In this document: piece after piece, positions 8,491-16,952 of the stretch
Position numbering within the stretch: the stretch's first letter is position 1
How the letters are laid out: every line of letters begins with the position of its first letter
Program-made: the position numbers and the translations under genes
Notes under the pieces: model-generated
Database searches by the model: none
Seen by the model: only the letters and a program-made list of their open reading frames with translations
Told to the model about the DNA's origin: nothing
Assembly (NCBI RefSeq): GCF_014201115.1
Contig: NZ_JACHDO010000001.1
Location: forward strand, 3,100,001-3,164,000
Direction of reading: 5' to 3'
DNA from: Nocardiopsis metallicus
Lineage (GTDB): Bacteria > Actinomycetota > Actinomycetes > Streptosporangiales > Streptosporangiaceae
DNA: 64,000 nucleotides

Positions 8491-9771
8491 ATGCCTCGCC
8501 AACCACTCGTCCTGGCCCCCTTCCGCGGCCTGCGCTACGCGGCTCCCGACGTCGACCGTTTCATCGACGGGGGCTTCGACATCGCACGGCTGCTGGCCCC
8601 GCCCTACGACATCCCCGACGCGGAGGAGGCCCGCGAGCTCCAGCGCTCCGACCCGCACAACGCGGCGAGGGTCACACTGCCCTTCGAACTCTCCCGGCAG
8701 GCACCCGAGGGCGAGGACGCCGTCTCCCGGCGCTACCGGGCCGCCGCCGACCTCCTGCGCAGCTGGATCACCGAAGGGGTTCTCGCCCTGGACGAGGAAC
8801 CGGCCCTGTACGTGTACGAGCAGGTCACCGCGGACGGCCAGGTGCAGCGCGGCCTCGTGGGCGCCCTGGGGCTACCCGAGGAGGGCACCGGAACCGACTC
8901 GGCCGTACGCCCGCACGAGGACGTCGCCGACCCGCCGGTGCGCGACCGCTTCCGGTTGATGGAGGTGGCCCGCGCCAACCTCGAACCCATCTTCCTCGTC
9001 TACCGCGGCGCGGGCGGCGCGGCCTCCGCCGCCACCGAGGCCACCGGCGCCCAGGGGCGGCCCGTGGTCTCCACCCGCACCCGCGACGGCGCCCGACACC
9101 GCCTGTGGGCCATCACCGACCCCGGGATCCAACAGGAGATCACCGCCGACCTGGCCGCGCGGTCCGCCCTGATCGCCGACGGCCACCACCGCTACGCCGC
9201 CTATCTCAGACTGCGCCAGGAGAGCGCCGGCCAGGGGTGGAGCCACGGTCTGGCCCTGCTCGTGGACAGCGACACCCACCCGCCCCGGCTCGGCGCCATC
9301 CACCGGATCCTGCCCGGCCTGGACACCGCCCGGGCGCTGGCCGCCGCCCGCACCGTGGCCACGGTGGAACCGGTCCCGGACGCCGGCGCGACCGCCCAGG
9401 CCCCGGCCCCGGCCCTGCTCCTGGTCTCCGCCGAGGGCGAGACCCACCTGGTGAGCGGATTCGACGAGACCGCCCTGGCCCAGGCCATGCCCGGCCGCTC
9501 CCCGGACTGGCGCCACCTGGCCACGGCCGCCCTGCACGAGGTACTCATGCCGCTGTGGGAGTTCCCCGAGGACCGGGTCCGGATGGTGCACGACGACCCG
9601 GCCGAGGCCGCGGCAGCCGCCCGCGACGAGAAGGGCACCGCCGTCATCGTGCCCCCGCTGCGCGTGGAGCAGGTCTACGCCGTCGCCGACCGCGGCGAAC
9701 TCACCCCCCGCAAGTCCACCTCCTTCGGCCCCAAACCCCGCACCGGCCTGGTCATGCGCGTCATCCCCTGA
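8491..9771 (+). CDS. DUF1015 family protein (COG4198)
   Basis: The 426-aa product matches DUF1015 proteins throughout. It has the N-terminal APFRGLRYAAPDVD and LLAPPYDIPDAEEA motifs, the central YVYEQ, the LIADGHHRYAAYLRLR motif with its conserved DGHHRY signature (about residue 235), and the C-terminal KSTSFGPKPRTGLVMR. The family is widespread and biochemically uncharacterised; the DGHHRY signature suggests an enzyme active site, but no reaction can be stated. The ATG at 8491 is immediately preceded by a candidate -10 box. It converges on the antiporter gene with only 5 bp between stops. Confidence 0.9.
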   Translation: MPRQPLVLAPFRGLRYAAPDVDRFIDGGFDIARLLAPPYDIPDAEEARELQRSDPHNAARVTLPFELSRQAPEGEDAVSRRYRAAADLLRSWITEGVLALDEEPALYVYEQVTADGQVQRGLVGALGLPEEGTGTDSAVRPHEDVADPPVRDRFRLMEVARANLEPIFLVYRGAGGAASAATEATGAQGRPVVSTRTRDGARHRLWAITDPGIQQEITADLAARSALIADGHHRYAAYLRLRQESAGQGWSHGLALLVDSDTHPPRLGAIHRILPGLDTARALAAARTVATVEPVPDAGATAQAPAPALLLVSAEGETHLVSGFDETALAQAMPGRSPDWRHLATAALHEVLMPLWEFPEDRVRMVHDDPAEAAAAARDEKGTAVIVPPLRVEQVYAVADRGELTPRKSTSFGPKPRTGLVMRVIP

Positions 9772-9776
9772 ACACC

Positions 9777-11438
9777 TCAGCCCGCCCCGGGGCCGGTCGA
9801 CCCCGGCGGCGGCCCCATGTGTTCACGCAGGTCGTCGAGCAGGTCCTCGGCCCCCGCACGGTAGGGCTCCAGCACGTGGTCGGCACCGGCCCGACGGAGC
9901 TGGTCGGCCAGGGCGGGATCGAGCGCCGTCAACACGATCGTCCCCTCGTAGCCGTGCTGGCGCAGAGCGTGGATGAGCACCAGGTCGGCCTGTGAGGAAG
10001 GAATCGCGCTGAGCACCATGCGGGCCTGTTCCAGAGGAAGCGTCTCCAGGAATTCCCGGTCCTCGGCGCTGCCGAACGCGGCGGTGACGTTCTCCTGCTC
10101 GGTGGCCGCCACCTTCTGCGGATCGAAGTCCACCGCGAGAACGCGGTAACCGGCCGCGGCGACCCGTGTGACGACCTCCCTGCCGAACCGGCCCAGACCG
10201 TAGACGATCACGTCGACGTCCCTGGTCGGCGGTTCACCGGGGTGGCGCCTGTCGGGGAGGAGCCGGTCCAGGGGGTCCAGCCAACGCCCCAGCCAGCGGT
10301 AGATCTGATGGGAGTAGAGGATCATGTAGGTGGACCCACCGATGGTGATCAGACCGACGACCGTGATCAGGCTGACCGTCGCCGAACTGATGTGCCCCAG
10401 ACTCAACCCCAGCGCCGCGAAGATCAACGAGAACTCGCTGATCTGGGCCACGGTCAGCCCCGCCAGGAAACCGACCCTGGCCGGATAGCGCATCAGCACC
10501 ATGATCAACACGACGATGAGCGGGTTTCCGACGAGCACGAACACCGACAGGACCGCGGCCTCGCTGATCTGGCGGCCCGCGTCCGAGAAGTCCAGGTTCG
10601 CGCCCAACTGCAGGAAGAAGAACAACAGCATGAAGTCGCGCAGACTCACCAGACGGGCTCCGAGCGCGTCCCTGTAGTCGGTCGAGGCCAGGGACACCCC
10701 CGCGAGGAACGCACCGACCTCGGCGCTGAAGCCCAACCACTCGCTGAGCGCGGCCACGGACACCGCGAAGGCCACCCCGAACAGGACCAGGAGCTCCTGT
10801 GAGCGCGCCACCACGGCCACCACCCGGGGCAGGACGTAACGGGCGAGCAGGGCCAACCCCACGAGCAGGCCGCCGCCGACCGCCAGCACCTGGAGGATCT
10901 CAGCGGGAACCGAATCCCCGGTGGCCTGGCCGAAGGCGGTCAGCGCGATCATCACCAGGACCACGACGATGTCCTGCACGATGAGGAAACCGATGGCGAT
11001 GCGCCCGTGCAGCTTGTCGAGCTCGCGTTTGTCGGACAGCAGCTTGACGATGATGATCGTGGACGAGAAGGTCAACGCCACCGCGACGTACAGCGCGGTC
11101 AGCGGCTCCATACCGAGCAGCCGGGCCAGACCGTAGCCCACCGCCGAGGTGAACACGATCTGTCCCATACCCGTGGCCAGCGCCACCGGCCCGGTGGCCC
11201 GGATCAGGTGCAGGTCCAACCGCAGCCCCACCAGGAACAACAGCAGAGCGATACCCACGTGGGCCAGGAGCTCCAACGTCCCCGAAGGCGAGAGCCAGCC
11301 GAGCCCGACCGGGCCGACGATGATCCCGACCGCGATGAAGACCACGATCAGGGGTTGTCGAAGCAGATTGCCCACCAGCCCCAGGGCCACCACCACGGCG
11401 AGCACCAGGGCCAGCGTCACGAACTCATCGTTGCCCAT
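9777..11438 (-). CDS. Kef-type cation:proton antiporter with TrkA-N domain
   Basis: This 553-aa membrane protein has about twelve hydrophobic helices of the CPA2/Kef sodium-proton exchanger domain (residues about 5-390; LVLAVVVALGLVGNLLRQP at the start). A cytosolic RCK/TrkA-N nucleotide-binding domain follows, with VIVYGLGRFGREVV (GxGxxG) near residue 415. The family exports K+ or Na+ in exchange for protons and is gated by nucleotides. The ATG at 11438 gives the proper N-terminus (GNDEFVTLAL); the upstream extension is not membrane-like. It is divergent from the AAC(3)-like gene. Confidence 0.9.
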   Translation of the reverse strand: MGNDEFVTLALVLAVVVALGLVGNLLRQPLIVVFIAVGIIVGPVGLGWLSPSGTLELLAHVGIALLLFLVGLRLDLHLIRATGPVALATGMGQIVFTSAVGYGLARLLGMEPLTALYVAVALTFSSTIIIVKLLSDKRELDKLHGRIAIGFLIVQDIVVVLVMIALTAFGQATGDSVPAEILQVLAVGGGLLVGLALLARYVLPRVVAVVARSQELLVLFGVAFAVSVAALSEWLGFSAEVGAFLAGVSLASTDYRDALGARLVSLRDFMLLFFFLQLGANLDFSDAGRQISEAAVLSVFVLVGNPLIVVLIMVLMRYPARVGFLAGLTVAQISEFSLIFAALGLSLGHISSATVSLITVVGLITIGGSTYMILYSHQIYRWLGRWLDPLDRLLPDRRHPGEPPTRDVDVIVYGLGRFGREVVTRVAAAGYRVLAVDFDPQKVAATEQENVTAAFGSAEDREFLETLPLEQARMVLSAIPSSQADLVLIHALRQHGYEGTIVLTALDPALADQLRRAGADHVLEPYRAGAEDLLDDLREHMGPPPGSTGPGAG

Positions 11439-11587
11439 CCCCTCATGCAAACACCTCACGGGCGGAGTCGGAAGCTCCGCTACGTCATCTGCGGGTGTTT
11501 CCCTCGCCGGAGGCGAAAAACGAGTGTCCGCCCCAAGCCCCGGGAAACCATACTGAGTGATCCCGACCCCCGTGAGGAAGCCACCCC
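11439..11587. promoter_or_regulatory. antiporter / AAC(3) divergent intergenic region
   Basis: A 149-bp region between divergent genes. It contains small inverted repeats (GCGGAG with CTCCGC near 11462-11482, and an imperfect one near 11505-11523). TACTGA near 11553 could be a -10 for the rightward gene, and GAGGAAG supplies its ribosome site. No specific operator is recognised. Confidence 0.35.
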
Positions 11588-12412
11588 ATGCCCGAGCAGA
11601 CACAGGACACACCCCGAACCCGCACCAGCCTCGCCGAGGACCTGACCGCTCTCGGGGTAGCCCCCGGCGAAACCCTGCTGGTCCACACCTCCCTGCGCTC
11701 ACTCGGCTGGGTGTGCGGGGCCGACGAGGCCGTGGTCCAAGCCCTCCTGGACGCCGTCGGACCCACCGGCACCCTCGTGGTTCCCACCCAGACCGGCGAC
11801 AACTCCGACCCCGCGGGCTGGGCCAACCCGCCCGTCCCCGAGACCTGGTGGGAGACCATCCGCGCCGAGACACCCGCCTTCGACCCCGCGACCACCCCCA
11901 GCCCTCACATGGGCCGCGTCGCCGAACGGGTCCGCACCTGGCCGGGCGCCGTACGCAGCGCCCACCCGCAGACCTCCTTCGCCGCGCTCGGCCCCAACGC
12001 AGCCGAGCTCATGCGCCCCCATCCCCTCGAGTCGGCCCTCGGCGAGAACTCACCCCTGGCCCGCCTGGCGAAAACCGACGCCAGGGTCCTGCTCCTGGGT
12101 ACCGGTTACGACTCCTGCACCGCCTTCCACCTGGCCGAGTACCGGGTCCCGCACCCGCCCACCGAACCCTCGTCCTGCGCCGTCCGTACCCCCGAAGGAA
12201 GACGGAAGTGGGTGACCTACACCGGCGTCGCCCTGGACGAGAGCGACTTCCCAGCCCTGGGCGCGGCCTTCGAGGCCGCCGGGGCGGTCACCGTCGGCCG
12301 CGTGGGCTCGGCCACCGCCCGCCTGTTCCCCCTCCCCGAAGCCATCACCTTCGCCACCGCCTGGCTCACCGAGAACCGCCCCGGACCACATCTTCGCGGC
12401 CCGGTCCGATAA
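11588..12412 (+). CDS. AAC(3)-family aminoglycoside N-acetyltransferase-like protein
   Basis: The 274-aa protein shows the AAC(3) family (COG2746) landmarks: LLVHTSLRSLGWV near the N-terminus, GTLVVPTQTGDNSD, an AHPQTSFAALG segment (family SxHP-type motif), and VLLLGTGYDSCTAFHLAE, which carries the late conserved HLAE. AAC(3) enzymes transfer acetyl from acetyl-CoA to the 3-amino group of 2-deoxystreptamine. Family members also include acetyltransferases of other amines, so resistance is not certain. GAGGAAG lies 7 nt before the ATG. No biosynthetic genes are adjacent. Confidence 0.85.
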   Translation: MPEQTQDTPRTRTSLAEDLTALGVAPGETLLVHTSLRSLGWVCGADEAVVQALLDAVGPTGTLVVPTQTGDNSDPAGWANPPVPETWWETIRAETPAFDPATTPSPHMGRVAERVRTWPGAVRSAHPQTSFAALGPNAAELMRPHPLESALGENSPLARLAKTDARVLLLGTGYDSCTAFHLAEYRVPHPPTEPSSCAVRTPEGRRKWVTYTGVALDESDFPALGAAFEAAGAVTVGRVGSATARLFPLPEAITFATAWLTENRPGPHLRGPVR

Positions 12413-12587
12413 CACCCGGCGACACCGAGCCAGGACAGCGGCAGAACCCGCGAGGTCCGAATCGCCCGCCGCCCCGCTTCAAGGAGCCGGGCTGCAACGG
12501 AGCACACACCCCGGGACGGGCGCGGGGCGCCCAGCCGCCTAGCCTTGGGGGTGACCTTTCCCAGCACATGGAATCGGACCTTGCGCG

Positions 12588-13607
12588 ATGGCCTTGCAGG
12601 CAGCTGAACTCCCGCTCAACGAGCTCTACGACGCGATGCTCCTCGACCTGGACGGCGTGGTCTACATCGGGCCCGAGGCGGTGCCCGCCGCGCCCGAGGC
12701 CGTGGGCAAGGCCAGGGCCGCCGGGACGCGGGTCGCCTTCGTGACCAACAACGCCGGACGCACCCCCGCCCGCATCGCCGAACACCTCACCCACCTGGGC
12801 GTCCCCGCGGCCCCCGAGGACGTGGTGACCTCCGCCGAGGCCGCCGCCCGCCTGGTGTCCGCCCGCTACCCCCAGGGTTCGGACGTGCTGGTGGTCGGCG
12901 ACACCGGTCTGCGCCAGGCCGTGCGCAGGATGGGTCTGCGGCCCGTCACGGTCGCCACGGAGTCCGTGGTGGCGGTGGTCCAGGGCTACTCGCGGAACAT
13001 GTCCCGCGACCTCCTCGACCAGGGCACCCTCGCCGTCTCCGGCGGAGCGTTCTACGTGGCCAGCAACTCCGACGCGACCGCGCCCACCGAGTGGGGGATC
13101 ACCCCCGCGAACGGATCCTTCGTGCGGGTGATCGCCCACGCCACCGGGGTTGAGCCGGTGATCGCGGGCAAGCCGATGCGGCCACTGCACGAGGAGGGGA
13201 TGATGCGCACCGGCGCCGCCAACCCCCTCATCGTGGGCGACCGGCTCGACACCGACATCGAGGGCGCCACCACGCACGGCGCCGCCGGACTCTTGGTCCT
13301 GTCCGGGGTCGCCACCCCCCAGGACGCCCTGGCCGCCCCCGCCCACCAGCGCCCCCGGTACCTGTCCTGGGACGTGTCCGGGATGAACGAGACCCACCCG
13401 GGCCCGCTCCGCCACGTCGACGGGGACACCGCCCGGACCGAGTGCGGCGGCTGGACCGTCAAAGCGGAGGCCGCCGCGGTACGGCTGTCCGGGGAGGGCG
13501 ACCGCCTGGACGGTCTGCGCGCCCTGTGCACGGCGATCTGGGCCGACGACTCCATCGACCCGACCGGGCCCACGGTGAACGAGGCCCTGAGCGCCCTGGG
13601 TTGGTGA
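12588..13607 (+). CDS. HAD-superfamily phosphatase, NagD/Rv1692 type
   Basis: A 339-aa HAD hydrolase of the class IIA (NagD) type. Motif I is AMLLDLDGVVYIGPEA (residues about 14-29), motif II is FVTNNAGRTP, and the C-terminal motif is PLIVGDRLDTDIEGA. The best positional counterpart is Rv1692, a glycerol-3-phosphate phosphatase, which sits between Rv1691 (TPR) and Rv1693 in mycobacteria. The substrate here is inferred only. Unlike its usual neighbours it lies on the plus strand. It ends 5 bp from the convergent SSB-like gene. Confidence 0.88.
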   Translation: MALQAAELPLNELYDAMLLDLDGVVYIGPEAVPAAPEAVGKARAAGTRVAFVTNNAGRTPARIAEHLTHLGVPAAPEDVVTSAEAAARLVSARYPQGSDVLVVGDTGLRQAVRRMGLRPVTVATESVVAVVQGYSRNMSRDLLDQGTLAVSGGAFYVASNSDATAPTEWGITPANGSFVRVIAHATGVEPVIAGKPMRPLHEEGMMRTGAANPLIVGDRLDTDIEGATTHGAAGLLVLSGVATPQDALAAPAHQRPRYLSWDVSGMNETHPGPLRHVDGDTARTECGGWTVKAEAAAVRLSGEGDRLDGLRALCTAIWADDSIDPTGPTVNEALSALGW

Positions 13608-13612
13608 CCGGC

Positions 13613-14281
13613 TCACCGGTTCGCCCCGCGCACCAGCGTGGCGGTGTCCGCCTCCACTTCCAGCACGCTCTGGACGCCCTTCCACCCGCGCCAGATCCGT
13701 CGGCGCAGCTCCCCGGTCACCCGGGCCACGTCACCGACCCGCCACCCGTGCGCCTTCGCGCGGAGGGCCTCGTCGAAGGAGACCAGAGTCAGCGAGTCGG
13801 ACCGGGCGGGCCGCCCGGGGACCTCGGGCCGGGCCATGCGGACCCGCCAGGTCACCAACCGCGCCCCGCCGGGAAACTGCCGTTCGAAGGGGGCGGAGGT
13901 GACCCGCCCGACCACGGAGGCCTCGTTCCGGTGCCCCTCGGCCCGGTCCGGCCGCTCCGTCAGAGGCGGCATCGGTGGGCCCGGACCAGCCGCCTTCACG
14001 CTCTCCGAACCAGGGGCGCGCTGCTCCACAGCCCCGCCCTCCGATCCGGAGGCCGACTCCGGGGTGATGTTCCGCTGCCCCTTTCGCTTGCTGTTCCCGA
14101 CGACCGGGGCCGACTCACGGGCCCTCTCGGGTACCGCCTCGGGCTCCGGGGCCGAGGCGGAGGCTCGCCGCCCCACCACCTTCTTCGCGGCGGGCGGCTC
14201 CAGGGCGGGGTTGGGCTCCTTTCCCCTCTTCTCGTTCTCGCTGGGCGTGGCGATGCCGGGGTCGGAAGTGGGTTCGAGCAC
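13613..14281 (-). CDS. single-stranded-DNA-binding-like OB-fold protein with disordered N-terminus
   Basis: Residues 1-115 of this 222-aa protein are low-complexity (P, E, S, A, K rich). The C-terminal about 100 residues form an SSB-type OB fold: EASVVGRVTSAPFERQF, VTWRVRMARPE, SDSLTLVSFDEAL, GDVARVTGELRRRIWRG. The disordered part precedes the OB fold, reversing canonical SSB architecture, and no acidic SSB tip is visible. A GTG start at 14281 follows GAAAGG. It may bind ssDNA or RNA; it is probably an accessory paralog, not the main SSB. Confidence 0.72.
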   Translation of the reverse strand: MLEPTSDPGIATPSENEKRGKEPNPALEPPAAKKVVGRRASASAPEPEAVPERARESAPVVGNSKRKGQRNITPESASGSEGGAVEQRAPGSESVKAAGPGPPMPPLTERPDRAEGHRNEASVVGRVTSAPFERQFPGGARLVTWRVRMARPEVPGRPARSDSLTLVSFDEALRAKAHGWRVGDVARVTGELRRRIWRGWKGVQSVLEVEADTATLVRGANR

Positions 14282-14416
14282 GAGGGCCTTTCGGGGAGTG
14301 ACCTGGTGCGCGCGCTGGTTCCAGCGTCACCCGGGCGGGCTCCGGAGAAAAGACCCTCCTGAAAGCTGTGGGTAACCGGCATGGCCCCGCCGTCAGCTGG
14401 CGTGACACCCTTGTTC

Positions 14417-14422
14417 TAGAGT
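14417..14422 (+). promoter_or_regulatory. candidate -10 (TAGAGT) for the metallo-hydrolase gene
   Basis: TAGAGT matches the actinobacterial -10 consensus and would start a leader of about 45 nt before the GTG at 14476. No good -35 is present at 17-18 nt. Confidence 0.4.
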
Positions 14423-14475
14423 CGGGTTCGGTCCGGGACGGATCGCACAAAGCCTGAGGAAGAGGGGTGTCTGCC

Positions 14476-15480
14476 GTGCACGACGACGTGGACGTCAGCG
14501 GTCTGCCCGAGGGGATCACTCCCCTGGGCGACGAGATCTATGCCATCGACACGATGCTCGCCGGCTATCCCGGGGTCGTGTCCGCCTACCTCATTCGCAC
14601 GGAGCGGCCCTGCATCGTCGAGGTGGGCACCGCCGGTTCGGCGCCGGTCCTGCGGGACGCCGTGATCCGGCTCGGGCTGGCCCCCGAAGACCTCGCCACC
14701 ATCGTGGTCACCCACATCCACCTGGACCACGCGGGCGGCACCGGAGACATGGCCGCGCTGTTCCCCAACGCGGAGATCGTCGTACACGAGCGCGGCGCCC
14801 GCCACCTGGCCGACCCCAGCCGGCTGATGGCCAGCGCGAAGATGGTGTGGGGCGACCGGCTGGAGACGCTGTTCGGACAGATGCACCCCACCGAGGCGGC
14901 CCGGATCCGTTCGGTGGCCCAGACCGGTGAGATCGACCTGGGCGCGGGCCGCAGGCTGGTCTCGCACTACGCACCCGGGCACGCCAAACACCACATGGGC
15001 CTGGTGGACACCGGGACCGGCGACCTGTACGTCGGTGACGCCCTCGGCGTGTACAACCCCCTCACGGGCGACCTGCGCCCGGCGACCCCGCCGCCGGACT
15101 TCGACATGGAGGCCTGCCTGCGCACCCTTCGCCTGTTCGGTGACATCGGCGCCCAGCGGCTGATGTTCTCCCACTTCGGCGCGCACGGTGCCGTGGCGGA
15201 GACCATCGACCGCGCCGAGGCCGAGCTGCGCCTGTGGGTGGAGACCGTCCGGGAGTCGCGGGACACCGGCGGGGACCTGGACCACGCCATCGCGATGGTG
15301 CGCGACAGGGTAATCTCCCGGTACAAGCCCCTCCCTCCGGGCGCCTCCCCCGAGGCCGCCGCGGTCCTGGACACGCTCAGCGGACCGGAGGCCAACGTGG
15401 GCGGGATCGTGCACTGGCTGGACAAGCTCGCCCAGGAGCAGGCCGAAGCGAAGAGGAAGGCCGAGGAGGAGCGGGCCTAG
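14476..15480 (+). CDS. metallo-beta-lactamase-fold hydrolase
   Basis: The HxHxDH zinc motif (THIHLDHAGG, about residue 80) is followed by a distal His in APGHAKHH, the metal-bridging Asp in YVGDALGVY and a late His in FSHFGAHG. All are hallmarks of the MBL-fold hydrolase family. A charged C-terminal helix (EQAEAKRKAEEERA) closes the 334-aa protein. I prefer the GTG at 14476 because GAGGAAGAGG (14456-14465) is then well spaced; the GTG at 14467 abuts it. The substrate cannot be told; the family includes glyoxalase II, lactonases and nucleases. No operon partner is evident. Confidence 0.85.
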   Translation: MHDDVDVSGLPEGITPLGDEIYAIDTMLAGYPGVVSAYLIRTERPCIVEVGTAGSAPVLRDAVIRLGLAPEDLATIVVTHIHLDHAGGTGDMAALFPNAEIVVHERGARHLADPSRLMASAKMVWGDRLETLFGQMHPTEAARIRSVAQTGEIDLGAGRRLVSHYAPGHAKHHMGLVDTGTGDLYVGDALGVYNPLTGDLRPATPPPDFDMEACLRTLRLFGDIGAQRLMFSHFGAHGAVAETIDRAEAELRLWVETVRESRDTGGDLDHAIAMVRDRVISRYKPLPPGASPEAAAVLDTLSGPEANVGGIVHWLDKLAQEQAEAKRKAEEERA

Positions 15481-15538
15481 TCCCCGGGAAGGCGCCGGGA
15501 CGGCGGAAAACCACGTGCGGTCCCGGTACCGGCCCCCG

Positions 15539-15550
15539 TACTCTCCCGGC
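15539..15550 (+). promoter_or_regulatory. candidate -10 element of a leaderless GNAT transcript
   Basis: TACTCT (15539-15544) lies 6 nt before the ATG at 15551 with no ribosome-binding site, matching the leaderless layout seen before the DUF1015 gene. Confidence 0.45.
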
Positions 15551-16489
15551 ATGACTCCCCAGATCCGCCCGGCACGCGAGGGCGACCTCGCTGAGACCTA
15601 CGCCCTCATCAGAAACGATTTTCCCGCCCTGGTGCTCACCGAGGAGCACATGCGGTGGCGGTTCGGCCACCCCCGCCCCGACGTCGAGGACAACCGCCTG
15701 GTCGCGGTGGTGGGCGACACCGTGGTCGGGCACGTGATGAGCAGGCTGCACACGGACGCGGATGGGACCCGCAAGGGCAGGTCCTTCTACGGGGCCCTGG
15801 CCGAAGGCCACCGGAACGAGGAGCTCGCCGCGCGGCTCCTGGAGGCCTCGGAGGCCCACCTGGCCGAGGAGGGGGCCAGCGTCCTGCGTACCGATGCCGC
15901 ACAGGAGGGTGTCCAGGTCAGCGGAGACCTCTTCCGCGCGGCGGCCCTACAGCGGGGCTACCAGCTGGTCGAGAGCCACCACGTCCTCGGTTTGGATCTG
16001 GGCGAGCTTCCGGACCCACCGAAGGCACCGGCGGGGGCCGAGCTGCGCCGGTGGAGCGAGTTCGCCGACGACCCCCGCCCGCTCTACGAGATCGACAAGG
16101 CCGCCGAGCAGGACGAGCCGGGCGAGACCGCGGAGGAGTTCCTGCCCTACGAGGTCTGGCTGGACGCGGTGTGGCACAACCCGATGTCCGATCTGGAGCT
16201 CAGCCTCGTCCTGCTGCTCGACGGGGTCCCGGTGACGATCTCCTGCTACTCGTCCGACCGCCGCACCCGCATGGAGTCGGCGATGACCGGCACCCTGCGC
16301 GAGTACCGGGGCCGAGGGCTGGCCGGATACACCAAGAGCATGGCCCTGCACCGGGCCAGGGAACGGGGCTTCACGCACGCCTACACCGGCAACCACGAGA
16401 CCAACAAGCCGATGCTCGCCATCAACGACCGGATCGGGTACACGCTGGTCGGGAGCGAGAGCACCTACGCCAAACGGCTGGAACTCTGA
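15551..16489 (+). CDS. GNAT-family N-acetyltransferase (two-domain)
   Basis: The 312-aa protein contains two GNAT-like halves. The N-terminal half (IRPAREGDLAETYAL, VAVVGDTVVGHVM) lacks a clear acetyl-CoA loop. The C-terminal half has it intact (TLREYRGRGLAGYTKSMALHRARERGF, with the RGRGLA P-loop) followed by TGNHETNKPMLAINDRIGY. The NxxxNxxMLxIN closing pattern is typical of tandem GNATs related to mycothiol synthase. The substrate is unknown. Its 3' end overlaps the convergent Nudix gene by 25 bp. Confidence 0.85.
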   Translation: MTPQIRPAREGDLAETYALIRNDFPALVLTEEHMRWRFGHPRPDVEDNRLVAVVGDTVVGHVMSRLHTDADGTRKGRSFYGALAEGHRNEELAARLLEASEAHLAEEGASVLRTDAAQEGVQVSGDLFRAAALQRGYQLVESHHVLGLDLGELPDPPKAPAGAELRRWSEFADDPRPLYEIDKAAEQDEPGETAEEFLPYEVWLDAVWHNPMSDLELSLVLLLDGVPVTISCYSSDRRTRMESAMTGTLREYRGRGLAGYTKSMALHRARERGFTHAYTGNHETNKPMLAINDRIGYTLVGSESTYAKRLEL

Positions 16490-16890
16490 TCCCTGGCACC
16501 GGGGAGCCCCAGAACGCGTAGCAGGTGCGCGTACAGACCGTCCGACCACGACAGCTCCTGCTCAGGTGGAAGGCGGTCGAAGGTCCGTACCTCGACGGTC
16601 TCGTACTCCCCGCTGAGCGGCTCCAAGGACGTCACCAGCGCGTGGGTGACCACGGTGGTGTGTCCGCCGGAGAGGACGTAGTAGCCCGCGACCCGAACCT
16701 CGCCGAGGGTCGCTCCGGCCTCTTCCCACGCCTCCCGCCGGGCGGTGGCGTAGAGGTCCTCACCGGGTTCCCGGTGCCCGCCGGGGAACTCCCAGGCCCG
16801 CCGCCGGTTGCGGACCATGAGCGGGCGCCCGTCGAGGTGGGTCAGGCACACCACCGAGTCGTACTCCTCGGGGACCGTGCCCAGGTACAC
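16465..16890 (-). CDS. Nudix hydrolase
   Basis: A perfect Nudix box GX5EX7REUXEEXGU is present (GHREPGEDLYATARREAWEEAGA region, residues about 38-60). The protein is 141 aa, single-domain and soluble. Nudix enzymes hydrolyse nucleoside diphosphates linked to another moiety; the closest substrate class cannot be decided. The start is a GTG at 16890 without an obvious ribosome site, so a slightly different start is possible. It may be transcribed with the TPR gene upstream (62 bp gap). Confidence 0.88.
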   Translation of the reverse strand: MYLGTVPEEYDSVVCLTHLDGRPLMVRNRRRAWEFPGGHREPGEDLYATARREAWEEAGATLGEVRVAGYYVLSGGHTTVVTHALVTSLEPLSGEYETVEVRTFDRLPPEQELSWSDGLYAHLLRVLGLPGARDQSSSRLA

Positions 16891-16952
16891 GACGGCGCCG
16901 CCGAGTGGCTCCAGGCCACCCGGCGGCGCTCCGTCACTGTGTTCCGAGGGGG

